Below are positions 1 to 40,000 of a stretch of 64,000 bases of DNA, piece after piece. The stretch spans positions 70,398,150-70,462,149 of the forward strand of contig CP154954.1 of the NCBI GenBank assembly GCA_039621445.1. The letters run 5' to 3'. This DNA comes from Euglena gracilis. Taxonomy: Eukaryota; Euglenida; Euglenophyceae; Euglenales. The first letter of the stretch is position 1; the number at the start of each line of letters is the position of its first letter. The position numbers and the translations under genes were made by a program. Under the pieces are notes generated by a model. That model worked only from the letters and a program-made list of their open reading frames with translations. It did no database searches and had not been told where the DNA came from.

Positions 1-1211
1 TTGTACAGAATCTCAAGCGGCAAGCGGGGGGTGTGCATTAGATGCAAACACATAGGAAGTCCATCATGTTCATTGCGTGTTTTTTGAATGCAGTCAAATT
101 TATTATCTGCCTTGGTATGTGTTCTTTTGGGCACCTCTTCTTCTTACTTCAAAATTCACTCATGGGACGTAAATGAAAGGTTGCGTACAATTGCCTCGTG
201 GCTGATATCAACAACGCGAGGGGTGACAATGCTTGGCCCATCGTGGCGTACACATACATTGTGCTACGGAAGTCCACTCTCAGGTCCGGTGCCACTTGCA
301 GCGACGTTCATGAGACAGTGGCATTTTGGTACTGGTTCCTGACGGTAAGTGTGTCCAGAGGACTGGGTGCATTGCTGAAGGGGTTCCCTTCAAATTGGAC
401 TTAATGTGTATGTGATCATTGCAACATCAAAGGGAACTGAATTTTTTTTCGCTTTTTTCTAATTTTAATGCCGTTTGTCAATCCATGCTGATATCCCATG
501 TTTTCTGGTGGATGTAGTGTCCCCCCCCCCCCCAGGGAGAACCTCAGCTTATCTTTTTCAGCCAATTGGTGTGGAAGTTATTATTATTTGGAATTTGTGC
601 ATGTGCATAAATTATTCATTCAATAAATTCATTCATAAATTATTCATTATGTATGCATGCTAAATACGCTTGTTTGAACACTTTTTTTTCACAATGCAAA
701 ACGGCAATGGGGGCAATACTTCAGAAATGGAAATTTTATTTAGTGTTGGGCTGATCGCTGCAAGAAAATTGATGAAATTTGAGCTTTCAGGAAACATAAA
801 AATTGATTGAAACCAACCTGTCCAAAGAATCAAAGTTGCAATAGCTGGAACTGCACCTGCATTCAGATAAAAATCGTTTGTGTAATTATGTTACTGCTGT
901 TGCATTGGGTGCATTTGCCAAAATACTGAATTGGTTCAAAATTTTCTGGTGGTAAGCTACGAGCAACTTGCAAGCAAGCATACACTAAAATTAACTTTTA
1001 GAACTTATTGAGCAGCTTAGCATCCCAAACCAAAATAGTTTCTGCAACATAATTTCCAAGAAGTCCTCTGCAATTGTCATCTGTCGGGACACTATGAATT
1101 TTTGCAATCTAAACGTTTAAATTGTTCTTGCATTTTAAAATATTTTGACTGTTTTGTGAAGATTTGTACTTTTTGTGTTTTGTTTCCTGCTGTCATAACA
1201 ACACCACTTGG
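1..1211. other. Region without a recognised gene
   Basis: AT-rich sequence with short open frames, poly-C and poly-T runs and no coding signal that I can support. It precedes the first GC-rich exon candidate and may be intergenic or intronic. Confidence 0.5.
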
Positions 1212-1431
1212 CCAGGGCCTCCCAAGCGGCCAGCCTCTGCCCCCGATCGGCAGCATCGCCCGCGACAATTATTTCGTCCAGCCCTCGGATGCGGTGCGCA
1301 CCCTCGTGGTTCACCGGCACCCCTCCTTCGCCCGAAGTCCCTGAAGCCCAGCGGGACTGCCCGGGCTGGGTGGTGGTGCCGCTCCGCTCCTTCTCCTCTT
1401 TGCTGTGCCCAGAGGAGGGGCGTCTGCACAG

Positions 1432-28760
<27,329 letters not shown>

Positions 28761-30190
28761 CCCCGCCGCCCTTTTACTGAACCCTACCCGCGGCTGCAAC
28801 ATCTGCCCAATTTTTTTCTTTGGTTGGACTTTGGCCAGCAACGGCCTGCCACAGTTGGCCGCGGCTCCAACCGTGTTCCCAAAAATAGTGTGATTGGGAC
28901 CATGGCTGGCTGCGACCAGGGTGCCCAGACATGAATTCCCATGGGATTTGTGGACGTGCAACGTGTGCGCACAAATCGGCCCCCACAGGGCACCAGACCT
29001 CTAAGCCACCCAATTAGATGGGGGGGGGGCACCCTCACTCGGTGCTGGTTGGGCGGCTGTGCCCTGTAGAGGCCAATAAAGCGACGTTGGGTGGCAATGA
29101 TTCACCTTTTTCAAGAGAACCTTGACAGTAACATGACCCAAATCCCACAAATAGCCTCATTTCCGGTTTGTGTAACGGTTGGCTGGATCTGTGGCTGGCC
29201 ATGGCTGGCGAGGCCGAAGGCAAGCCAACCACAGAAGTGCAACCATGTTTTGGTTGGAACAGGGGCCGGCCGCGGCCAGCCACAGTCCAAGCAGCCTTGA
29301 CAAGATGATTGCTTGAAAGACCGCAGCCAGCTGGCCGGCTGTGGCCAACCAAAGCGGATGCAACCCACCCCCCAACGCTTTCGGGTTGGGCATCGTTCAA
29401 CCCCCCTCGGCGTTTCACAAGACGCCCCTCGCCTCAGTCCAGCAGGCCGATGCCTGCCAGCATGCACCGCCGCACTGCAGCGACGGGTTCCATGTGTCCG
29501 CCCCGTGAAACTTTCCTCCCTTCCAACTCCCTCCCCTGAATTTCGGGGAAGGTCTTCACCCTGTGCAGTGTTGCGATGGCTCTACTGCCGTGGCCAGCGC
29601 TTTGCAGTGTGCTGTCTCGCAACCTACCACCAGGAGGGAGAGAGGCAAACGAGTGTCCTGCCATGGTTTTGGTACACCTGCTGAACCCCAGTGCGCGCAG
29701 CTTGAGCTGAGCCAATCCCCCCCCAAGTAATAATGAAACCTGGTTTTGTGTTTCGCAGGCGACCCAGCCTGGCCCAGCGGTCTGGCCCGACCTGGCCCGG
29801 CTGTCTGGCCCGGCTCGGCCCACCCGGCGGCCCGGCATCATTGTATCGTTTTCGAGATATTTTTGGAAACATCGATTTTTTGACCCCCAAAACAACCCAA
29901 ACTGGCCCCAAAAATGGGACAAATTGCACAAAAAATTGCACAACTCAGGCTCCACGTGGACTTGGGGAAAACAGCAAGGCATGGTCAGACAGGGCATTCT
30001 AGGTCGTCCGGACCTTTCCTTTGATTTTGCTTCATCTTTGAAATATTTCACCCCCAAACCGTCCAAAAACACCCTGAAATGGCCGATTTGGGCAAAAAAA
30101 AAAACAGAACACAGACACACTGCTCCAGGGGTACATTTTTGTCTGACAAACACTTCAAGAGACAATGTACGTTTTTTCAAAATATATGTA
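28761..30190. other. Region without a recognised gene
   Basis: Contains short direct and inverted repeats of TGGCTGGCC/GGCCAGCCA type (28,850-29,350) and CTGGCCCGG units (29,760-29,840). No coding feature supported. Confidence 0.4.
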
Positions 30191-30213
30191 TATATTACAT
30201 AATATATTTATAT

Positions 30214-30748
30214 ATGTATGTATGTATGTATATATGTACATACATACATACATACATACATACATACATACATACATGCATACATACATACATACATACA
30301 TACATACATACATACATACATACGTACGTACGTACGTACATACATACATACATACATACATACATACATACATACATACATACATACATACATACATACA
30401 TACATACATACATACATACATACATACATACATACATACATACATACATACATACATACATACATACATACATACATACATACATACATACATACATACA
30501 TACATACATACATACATACATACATACATACATACATACATACATACATACATACATACATACATACATACATACATACATACATACATACATACATACA
30601 TACATACATACATACATACATACATACATACATACATACATACATACATACATACATACATACATACATACATACATACATACATACATACATACATACA
30701 TACATACATACATACATACATACATACATACATACATACATACATACA

Positions 30749-30780
<32 letters not shown>

Positions 30781-30890
30781 CACATATACACATATACACA
30801 TATACACATATATACATATATACATATATACATATATACATACATACATACATATATCTATACATATATACATATATACATACATATATG
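30214..30890. repeat. (TACA)n and TATACA microsatellite
   Basis: About 560 bp of nearly pure TACA units followed by CATATA variants. It encodes YIHT or MYVC in every frame, so the long reading frames are artefacts. Confidence 0.98.
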
Positions 30891-30891
30891 C

Positions 30892-31189
30892 GGCAGCCCC
30901 CAACTATAGGACCCCCCAGGAGGGGGTCCCTATAGTTGGGAGAGGGGGTCAAAATATATTTTTTTGCGTTAATGATGGAATAGGGTTAGGTGCGCGAGTT
31001 TTAGGGTTAGGGTTAGGGTTAGGGTTAGGCCCAACTTGTAGACGGTGTTTGGTGTACAAGTTAGGCCTAACCCTAACCCTAATTCGCGCACCTAACCCTA
31101 TTTCATCATTAGCGCAAAAAAACTTTTACCGCCCCCCCCCTCCCAACTATAGGGATCCCCCCCTGGAGACCCTACAGTTGGGGGCTGCC
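30892..31189. mobile_element. Foldback element F4, near-complete palindrome with TTAGGG core
   Basis: About 300 bp made of two arms of roughly 145 bp. GGCAGCCCCCAACTATAGG at the left is mirrored by its complement at 31,189, and the arms stay similar to the centre near 31,040. Each tip has its own snap-back (GGACCCCCC/GGGGGTCC). The arms include TTAGGG repeats at 30,999-31,029 and, inverted, near 31,071. It is inserted in TATA/TACA simple sequence. Confidence 0.8.
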
Positions 31190-31331
31190 ATACGTTCATA
31201 TATTGTGTATATATACACACATATATATATATGCATATATATGTATATGTATATATATGTATATATATGCATATATATGTCTTAGGAGGCATAAACTGCC
31301 CAAAAATTTTAACCCCCTCGAAGCGGAAAAG

Positions 31332-31349
31332 GAAGCGGAAAAACGCTTC
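31332..31349. repeat. Palindrome GAAGCGG-N4-CCGCTTC, left subterminal copy
   Basis: GAAGCGGAAAAACGCTTC, only 30 bp inside the left TIR, preceded by a half-site GAAGCGG at 31,320. Other copies begin at 31625, 31746, 32073, 32766, 33280, 33963, 34916, 35224, 35577, 36454, 37316, 37346, 38306, 39092, 39828, 39919, 40198, 40524, 40769, 41089, 41400, 41794 and 42019. Most are exactly 18 bp. The copy at 31,625 has a longer loop, and those at 33,963 and 40,524 have imperfect arms. Confidence 0.95.
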
Positions 31350-31539
31350 CTAAAATGGCCTGTTTTTTTTGAGGGTTTTGGAAGAGGTACCAATTTCGGC
31401 CATTTCTGATTACATGTTTGGCTTGTAGTAACGAAGTTTTAAAAACTCCGAAAACAAGCTAAAACGCCACTTAAATTTTGAAATTCTGCCTAAATGAACA
31501 AAAACCCTACAAAAAATTCAAAGACAGCAATAAAGTACA

Positions 31540-32060
31540 AACACACACCTCATGTCGGCCGCCGCCAGTTGCAGAGGAAGACGATCCCCCCTGCAAAGGG
31601 GAAAAAAATAAACACAGAATATAGGAAGCGGTAAAAATGACATTCCGCTTCAAATTCATGCATAGGTTACCAAAATCGACACCAGAAGAAGGTTGCCTAA
31701 GGGAATACCAACACAAACTGAATAAAATTTTCTTAAAATGAAAACGAAGCGGAAAACCGCTTTAATGTGAAACAGAAAAATTATGCAATAAATCAGATAG
31801 AAGTAGATGCAATTCAAACAGTGAATAATAATGTCCACAAACATTCGTTCAGCATTTCCGGAGGGGCGTGATGAACGGCACACACGGAGCAGTAATCATC
31901 GGCATTAAGTTTGACTATTACATTCCCCAGAAGACATGACAGCCACAACAAATGGTATACAAATGTAACAAACAGAACAATACAGACCTGTAATCAAAGT
32001 CCGCGCCTGAGGTACCGGGCCATCGTAAGCAGGTACGAGTGAAAACCTGCAAAAAACAAG
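31540..32060 (-). other. Possible small exons at the 3' side of the element
   Basis: Minus-strand stretches bounded by splice-like signals: 31,591-31,551 (TTTGCAG ... GTGTGT) and about 32,046-31,988 (TTTGCAG ... GTCTGT; reading FSLVPAYDGPVPQARTLITG). Each flanking gap holds a palindrome. They could be a third gene or spliced 3' UTR. Confidence 0.3.
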
Positions 32061-32560
32061 CGGGAAAATGATGAAGCGGGTTTCCGCTTCCTCAAAGCAA
32101 AGAAGAGAAATTTGACCTAATTCATACTGGTCGTACTGGTCTGAAACTGCCATTGCCAACATCACTAAACGAACTGAATGCAGAATGTAATGACGTCTGT
32201 GAAACTTAAACTACCCAACAAACATAAATCCCGCCTGAAACAGTACTGAGAAGATGCATTGCATCCCGAAACACCATTAACCGAGCCAGTTGCGGAATTG
32301 TCACTTTGATTCTCCAAACAAAAGGTTAGGGCTGGGGCAAACCCCACAGCCCCCAGTTCCGCAGCCATGCCAAAGACAAGCACAAAGGACAGACACGGCG
32401 AAATGGGTGGGTGTGGTGTGGCGAAGGCGTGCGCATGGTTGGGGACTGGGTGTGGGTGTGGGTATGGGTCTGGGTCCGGTACAGGTCTGGGTCTCGCTTG
32501 TCCCTCCCTCACTGGCGGCACCAGCCGCCCGCTGCCACCGCGGCTGCCGCAGCCGCCCGC

Positions 32561-35500
32561 TCACTCGTCGTCCACCAGCATCTCCTGGATGTTCTCCAGG
32601 GCGGACCGCTTCCTCGGCAACAGGGAGCGGCGCAAACGGGAGACGTGGAACTCACATAACGGTTTTGATTCGATGCCATTGTGTGGAATCGCAGCGGAAT
32701 CAATTTACAGTAAAACGTGAAACTCACTACCAATCTTACGAAAATTACACTGATTCAGTTATAAGGAAGCGGAAAAACGCTTCATCAAACAGAATTGTTA
32801 AATGACTGCCAACTGGACAGATGGCATAAGGAAAGAGATATCACAGACAATCCACCATTAGGCCGCTCCCTGTGTGTCGGGCGCTCCGGCGGTTCCGGGG
32901 ACGACTCGTAGGAGTGCCGGGCTGGCTGCTGCGAGGAGGCGGACTGCTTCCCCCGGGCGCCCTTCTTGGGCGTGTCCTTGGTCTTCTTGTCCGGCTTGTC
33001 CTTGGTCTCCTTCTCCTTGGGCTTGTCCTGGGACTCCTTGGCCTTGGACTCCTTCGGGTCCCGGCCGCCCTGCTTGGACGGGGGCTCCTCCTCCGTCGGT
33101 GGTGCGGGGGCTGTCTCCGTCCCCTCCGGGATGTACCCGGACACGTTCAGGGCCACGTGGCGGATGATCCTCAGGTGGACGTCCTTGGCCACAGGCAACC
33201 CAATGAAAATGCCTTGTGAGGAATCAGAAGGGAAAGGGAATGCAGATACAAACCAGTAAAAAAATAAGCAAAGCAATTCGAAGCGGTTTTCCGCTTCAAC
33301 CTTTAAATCCAGAAAAAGAAATAGATTCACTAAGGTTCATGCATTTGTCAAATGTCAAACCATGTGAAATTGAATTCAGTGAGAGTAAGAGACAGAAGCC
33401 TGGGCCATCCTGCACCCAGATCACCGGCGGTAGCCCGTCGGCCACCCTCACTTCGCGGCCGATGTCCTCCAGGCAGCGCTGCTGGGCCTCTGCGTCGTCG
33501 GAGGGGAGCGCCGGCACGCCCCACAGCAGGTTATGGCGCTGCCCGCCCGCACCGCAAGCTGGGCGGACAGCACCGGCCGGGAACTCAGCACCATCACCCA
33601 CTCGGCGGTGGCCACCTCCAGCCGCCGCAGGAACCACCAGGCCACCTCCACAGGAACAAGATGGGCAACGTCGGGTGCACCGGATTGCACTTCAAATGAC
33701 ATCGACAAAAACCAACGGTGTTGGTTGACACTGCCCACAGCAACCGAGACACAAGTTTCATGCTTGAAGTATGAAAACTGAAGACAACACCCTTAACATT
33801 AACTGGCATGCTAAGTTCAATCCGGGACCTGGTGCATCCCCTGCAAGGTGATCTGGCCGGGGTCCTACGACGAGGAACAGGGTTTTTCTGTTATGTACGA
33901 TGTACATGTATGCATTCACTGTGTCATAGACAAGAAAAGAAAACAACTGCTCTCATGAACAGGAAGTGCTTTTCCGCTTCATCATGAAATGAAGAAAATA
34001 ATAACATAAAGTGCACCTTCATGGTCTTCTTGTTGGTGGTGAGCACGGACAGGGTCCTTCGCGCCCAGATCCACTCCGGGTCGGGCCCAGGCTGCGGGAT
34101 GAAGAGGACGATGTCCTTGCGGAAGACGGTCATCTCACTGCCCAGCAACTTCGTCAGCCGCACTTGGAGATCTCGCAGGTCGATATCCCTCCCAACGGCG
34201 ATCATGGGCACCCCCGTCAGCATGAGCCTCAACACCTCGGTATGCACGCTGTCCTCGTCGGCGAACTGCTGGGGCTCCACCTCCACCACCACGGCTGCCA
34301 GGTCCAGCAGACGGAGGTCCTTCGGCCAGGCGTTGTCCGTGGACTGCATGGGCACCACGTGGATGAGGCCGGTCTTCGGCGCCTCAGGCTGGGCAGCCCG
34401 CTTGGCCGCGGCCCGGCCTGGCGTGGAGATCTCCTGGGTGCTGGACACCTCCTCCTCGGGCTTCTTGGACTTCCCGGGCGTTGACGGACCGCGGCCAGGC
34501 AGGCTCATGCCGTGCAGGTCCAGGGTGCCGAAGACGCCCCCGATCTTGACGACGGGCTCCATCACGGGGCCAAGCAGCCGCTGCCGGAGGCCCTCGTACC
34601 GGGGGTCGGCCCACAGCGGCGCGCGGCGTACCACCTCGATGGGCGGCCGATGCCGGGGGACAACTGAACTGACATCTGACAACTGACATCGCATCTGAGA
34701 GGGTGTGCATTCCTTGGGGGGGGTGCATTCACTCCAGGCTGTGAAACGACAATTGTTTTACAATCAGAAGTTGGTCCCCGCACAGGGGGCTTCGGGCGAC
34801 CACCTCCACTTCACTCCGGTCATCGGCACCTTCACGTGCTCCGGCTGCAGGGCAGCCTCCAGCGCGGCCACCTGCACCAAGTCCTCTGCAAAAAAGAACA
34901 GAAATTTTAGAAAGTGAAGCGGAAAAACGCTTCATGATGCTGACTGAGTATTGTCCTTGTAAAGAACCAGTTATCAGAGATAAAGACAGCAGTTCTAAGA
35001 CTTGCACGCATATGATTAATGCAAACACATAAACAGTACACATTTCTGGTCGGGTGAAGAACGTCGGCATCCAGCTCAGGGTGCTGCAGCAGCCACGTCC
35101 AGGTCCTCCGGCGCACCAGCTTCGCCGTCTCCTGCTTGGCAGCAGACTCCACTTTCTGTTTTGGATGAGTGGGTGAATATTGTGAACACATAATTACATT
35201 AAAATTTAAATATGTTTATGTACGAAGCGGAAACACGCTTCCTTTCTGCATGGTGAAAAAATCTTTCTGTATTTTCGTGATTTGCAACCATTCGACAGAT
35301 GTGGAATGCAAAATGTGGAGCCTGGCCCAGCCGTTGGGTGGTGGGCTTGGACTTCTCGTCCAACATCACCTGGGCCAGCTCCGCGTAGTCGTCCGGATGG
35401 TAGAAGGCCTCCAGGCACTTGAACGTGTGTGCGGTGACCCGGTCCCCACTACGGGTCTCCATCCTCTTCACCACCTCCACAGCCTCGTTCCCTATCTGCA

Positions 35501-36715
35501 GCACCCACTCCGTGACCGGGACCATGGCTTTGACCCACGTGCCCTGAGATGGACAAAAAATGAAATAGAGGATAATGAAGCGGAAAAACGCTTCAATGTG
35601 CATTATTACTGTATTAGAAATCGCATTAGAAAACCACCAACCACAAACTAAGTATGCCATATGCCATCATTCATTAAATAACATGGGTTGTATAATCATC
35701 CATAGGCGACAGTACATACCAGGGCACCGTCCACGGTCTCCCGGCATCCCGTCTTGCTGTACACGTTCCTCAACAGCTCCGTTTTGGTGGGGTTGTACGC
35801 CACCCCTTCCGCCTCCGCAATGTCCCGGTTGTGGGTGTCCTCCTTCAGCAGCCAGTGCAGGCGGTCGGCCAGCGTCATGTCCATGACGTTGCCGTCCATG
35901 GCCTGCAACCTGCCTGCCAGCTGCTGGCGCTCGATGATGCTGGTGTACTCCTTCACAACCTTGCACCGGAACCTCTCCGTGAAGGCTGGCGGCCGCCGGG
36001 CATCGGCGATGGCGGCGTCGGCGATGGCCGAGGCAGCCAGGAAGCGATGTTGACCACTCAGGATGACCCACTTCCCCGTAGCTGCGAGGAGGGGAAGACA
36101 TTCAGAAAGAATCCATTGCCCCACACAACGCATGAAAGATCATTTCCATATGATGAAACAAAGAAACACACAACCTCCGTCCAACCCACCAAATTGAAGT
36201 GTGGGGGTCTGATCCACATGAACAACAAACACAATATGGAGGGTGCTGGTGGACACCTCTCTCCGGCCACACCGTCAGCACCAGCTCCTGTGGCGGATTG
36301 TTCTTCAGCTCGGTGATGTGGTCGTTCACGTGCTCCTGACGGGGTCGCCGGACCTGCCCCCGGCTCAGGTCAACGTCCAGGACCAGCTGCCCGACTACAG
36401 GGTTAGTTAATTTATATTTCTTTTGTGGGAGAAATAATGCATTTCACGGCAATGAAGCGTGTTTCCGCTTCATTAGTTGACCAAAGTGATTTTTTCCTGT
36501 TAATACATCTGAACGTTAGCTTCAATGAAGAATGTCAACAGAAGTCTTTCCACTGAGGGTAATCTTGCCACACTGTCCAATCGATATCTGTTCATTCACC
36601 AGAAGGAACCACAAATCTAACCCTGTTCCCTCTGCAGCCACATCTCCTCGTCTTCCAGCAGCTTCGGGATCGACTGTCCCGAGGTGTCTGCCTTCGCCAG
36701 CTTCTTCGGAGGCAT
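32561..36715 (-). CDS. Split gene for a ParB/sulfiredoxin-like protein of the element
   Basis: The model starts at an ATG at 36,715 (MPPKKLAKADTSGQSIPKLL) and ends at a TGA at 32,561 (ALENIQEMLVDDE). Exons, approximate: 36,715-36,630; 36,398-36,262; 36,081-35,720; 35,543-35,290; 35,156-35,045; 34,888-34,802; 34,670-34,017; 33,867-33,829; 33,700-33,405; 33,207-32,850; 32,650-32,561. That is roughly 800 residues. QLVLDVDLSRGQVRRP, then LKNNPPQELVLTVWPE and GKWVILSGQHRFLAAS, follow the ParB N-terminal pattern: a PxxxQxR-like strand, a VxVxP strand, then a G(E/Q)xR helix. ParB-fold proteins bind DNA sites or act as nucleases; some bind nucleotide. The exon at 33.2 kb encodes a Lys/Glu/Pro-rich tail (DKPKEKETKDKPDKKTKDTP). 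A one-base frame break lies near 33,545, and the exon 2-3 junction phase is unresolved. Most introns contain one 18-bp palindrome. DNA binding to the palindrome is my inference. Confidence 0.55.
35720..36081 (-). CDS. Exon with SGQHR motif (ParB/Srx-like core)
   Basis: The exon is bounded by CCTCGCAG (acceptor, ending 36,082) and GTATGT (donor). It reads TGKWVILSGQHRFLAASAIA and, further on, DRLHWLLKEDTHNRDIAEAE. A strand ending in (I/V)xxGxHR followed by an Ala-rich helix is the signature of ParB and sulfiredoxin folds. ParB has GERR and sulfiredoxin has GCHR at this place. Confidence 0.6.
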
Positions 36716-37084
36716 GTGTACTGGTCTGCGAAGGAAAAACCAAAAAATATGTACATAATCCTCCAATCTGTTGGAAATGAGGCTGAGATGAATGGATTTG
36801 CATCATTTATTTTTAAAAAGAACTTATAAAACACAGTCAAATTGGTTATTTTTTTTTGATTTCACTTGTTGTTTGCAAAACACTCTCCCTTTTACACTGC
36901 CAACCTGGACCAAACAGCACCAGGTTTAAAAAAGGTATCCCTTTTCTTGTTGTCTGTCGTGTTCATGGTCCGGTATGCTCATATTTGCCTATGTATTAGT
37001 TAGTAATAGCCAGCGTGCGAACCCAACGTGTCCCAAATACCGTATGTACAACAGATATCTCCCACAAACAGCAATCAGGAGGCA
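36716..37084. promoter_or_regulatory. Gap between the two element genes
   Basis: The 370 bp between the stop of the upstream minus-strand gene (37,085) and the ATG of the ParB-like gene (36,715) must hold the latter's promoter. It is AT-rich with a TTTTTTT run at about 36,848 and no palindrome. No TATA box is assigned with confidence. Confidence 0.3.
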
Positions 37085-40000
37085 TTAACACACCACCGCT
37101 ACGGATACGTCCGACGAAGCATCGGATATATCACTGCCTTGCAGTGACCCCAGCCAGTCCAATCCGTCGGAGGTCCCCACGGACACGTAGCCGTCCGATA
37201 AGTCACCGGGCGGCTCGTAGAGGGACTCCGGTGGCTCGTACAGACTGCTGCCTTCCTCCTGGTCACCCACCACGATTGATGCCTCTGCCACCTCCATCTC
37301 AGTTGAGTGGACATCTAAGCGGGTATCCGCTTCATCCGCGTCCTGCAAGCGGTTTTCCGCTTCATCGGGAAGCTGAAGTGGATGTTCCGCTGTGGCAGCT
37401 CTGGCTCTTCTGCGCGCGAGGAAGGGGTACATCGCCTCTTCTCTTTCTTGCAGAAGATCGGATCAACAGTACCCACGTTGGTCCTGAGCCACTCCTCCAC
37501 GTCTGCAGCGAGGCGCTGTCCACGGACCAGCGTCTGCAGGGAGTGTCGCAGGACGGGCAGCAGCTGCTCAGTGGTCATCCGCGTTGGTGGAGCTTCCGGT
37601 GCCATCCAGGTGGGGTAGGTCTCTGGGTCCACCAGCCACCGCACGGTGGTGCTGTCCACCCGCTTCGGAAATGGACGGTCACCAGGGCTGCCAAGGAGGC
37701 CACGAACACGACGTGCCATCTCCTGAACGAGCTGCTTCCGGAGGCTGCCACGGCTGTGGGGAGCCTCGCCGGAGGGGGCGCCGAGGTTCAGGAACAGCTG
37801 CAGCGTACCCTCGAAGCTGGTCACGTGGGGGTTTCGCTTGCAGGCAGACGACAGCCGCGACAGCATGGCCTCCCAGCCTCCTCCACGAACACGCAGCCGG
37901 GCAGCCGGGACATCCAGTCCTGCCACCCCAGCAGGGCCAGGGAGATGGTCCGCTGGTACTCCGACGGCGGCCTTCCGGGACTCATCAGCTGTTCCAGGTG
38001 CATCAGCAGCAAGAGGCACTTCTGCAGCACCAGCCGAGCGGTAGTACCCTTCACCTCGTCCTCGGGTCTACCCCTCCACGTACACTGTCGGACCTCGTGG
38101 CCCAGGTGCAGCAATGCGGGGGCATAGAACACCAGGATGTGCCGCAGCCCCTGCAGCAGCTGGTACGGGTATAAACGGAGTTGCTGCTGTTGCTCAGCTC
38201 TTGTTGTCGCAGAGCGGGTCCAGTCTTGCATTCTGGTCGTCAATTGACACCTGAATCGCACATAACATGTCATGTATATCCTGAAAAGTCACGAGTGGGG
38301 CAAAGCAAGCGGAAAACCGCTTCACATGTGCTATGCGCGACTCAGAATGGGACATGACCGACTCGCGGGACAACAGCAGGCTGGCAAACAGCTTCTCCAT
38401 GTACAGCACCTTCCGGTGGCTCCGCAGGCTGCACGTCAGGTGGTGGTCACCGCGGGACACCTCCAGGTGGGCCAGTACCGGGAAGAACGCCCGGTACACG
38501 ATGGTCACCGTGTGCTTGTAGGCGTGCCAGATGCCGTACAGCAGGGGGACCTCGGCCAGGTAGCGGGACACGTAGTACCGCGATGCCGACGCAGAGTACA
38601 GCAACCCCAGGCACCGGTAGTGGATGTTCTCATCCACCAGCAGCGGCGTCTGGCGACGAGTGAGGTGTTGCAGCGACCTGGCCGTCTGCAGCACCAGCAA
38701 CAAGTCCAAGTTGGCTGACACCACCTGCTCGGTCAGCGAGAGCGGCCGCCATTGTAGGGACCGCATGTTGGTCCGCGCCACATCCAGTGGTACTCTGATC
38801 GACGTCTCCGACAGCTGCATCCGTCCGATCCGACCCACTGCTTGGTGCAGCAGCAACGATGCGGTACAACAGGAGGACGCCACCACATCCAGGTTGCCGA
38901 TGAGGCCGTTCAGCTCTGGATGTCCTGGAGACACCGGGAACGTCACGGAGCGTGTCCTCGTCCCCTGTCGTTGCAACAGGTTCTCCAGCTGAAGGAAGCG
39001 GCATCAGTGCAAAGTAGGGGTGTTACCATCTGAATCATTCACTTCCTGTAATGGAGACGCAAACATCCCTGCAAACTTCTGGAGTACTACTGAAGCGCTT
39101 TTCCGCTTCATTACCATCCACCTAACTTTTTTGTTGTAAACTGCTTCGGGAATTAACCAGTGATTCATTGAATCATGCACACACATCAGTATGCCCTGCA
39201 CTGTTCCAAAAGCCGTGAGGTTCTGGCTCAGGTTTGGGGTGGCCGGGTCGGTTCCCCAGCGTAGCCAGCAGAAGTTGTCCAGCCAGAGGACAACCTGGTG
39301 GTTCCGCAGGGAGGCCAGGATGTCCCGCGCCGCCACCGCTGCCCGGGCTGCAACCGGCACCTCCGTACGACCCACGATGCCAGTGTGCCTCAGCGTTCTC
39401 CTCATTGCCCTCGGAAGCTGCTGCAGCGCCCGCGTGCTGGGGGTGTTCTCGGCCACTGTACTGGGGTCTGCGACGGGTTGGGCCTGTCGATGCAGCGTAC
39501 GCCACACAGCATACGCCCCGGTGGCCAGCTGTCCCAGCCACCGTGGAGGGTTGGAAGAGGACCGCAGGAAGGCCTCCCGAACCACTTCCACTGTGCGACG
39601 CGATCGCCGATTGAGCCGCACCATGCAGCACAGTGAAACAATGCCTTGGGCACCTGCATCATGAGCCACGAAGGCATCGTGAAACAGGTCCCATCCCGAA
39701 CGAGGTCGACCTCTTTGCAAGTATGCGCGGAGGCCCCTAATGTTCAGGACCAGTTCCACAGGCGACGCACTGACAGGCATGTGTTCTCTGTTCCAATCAG
39801 AAGAAAATGATTTCTCTAGACTAAAAGGAAGCGGATAACCGCTTCCTCTTGCTAAAACTATTTTATCAGACCTCTTAAACTACAAAAACGTTGTAAGATC
39901 GGTTATTGTTTCACATATGAAGCGTTTTTCCGCTTCATAACCAGCTTTGGTTGATTTATGGTGCTGTTTGGCAGGTGTCTTTGAATTTATAAACGGGGGG

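Noticed and set aside
30999-31029. A chromosome end or true telomere
   Set aside because: Only about five TTAGGG units, inside a palindromic element and followed by more than 30 kb of ordinary sequence.
30079-31285. YIHT/MYVC repeat proteins
   Set aside because: Produced by the (TACA)n array.
32290-32805. Plus-strand frames opposite the ParB-like gene
   Set aside because: They mirror GC-rich minus-strand exons and carry no recognisable domain.
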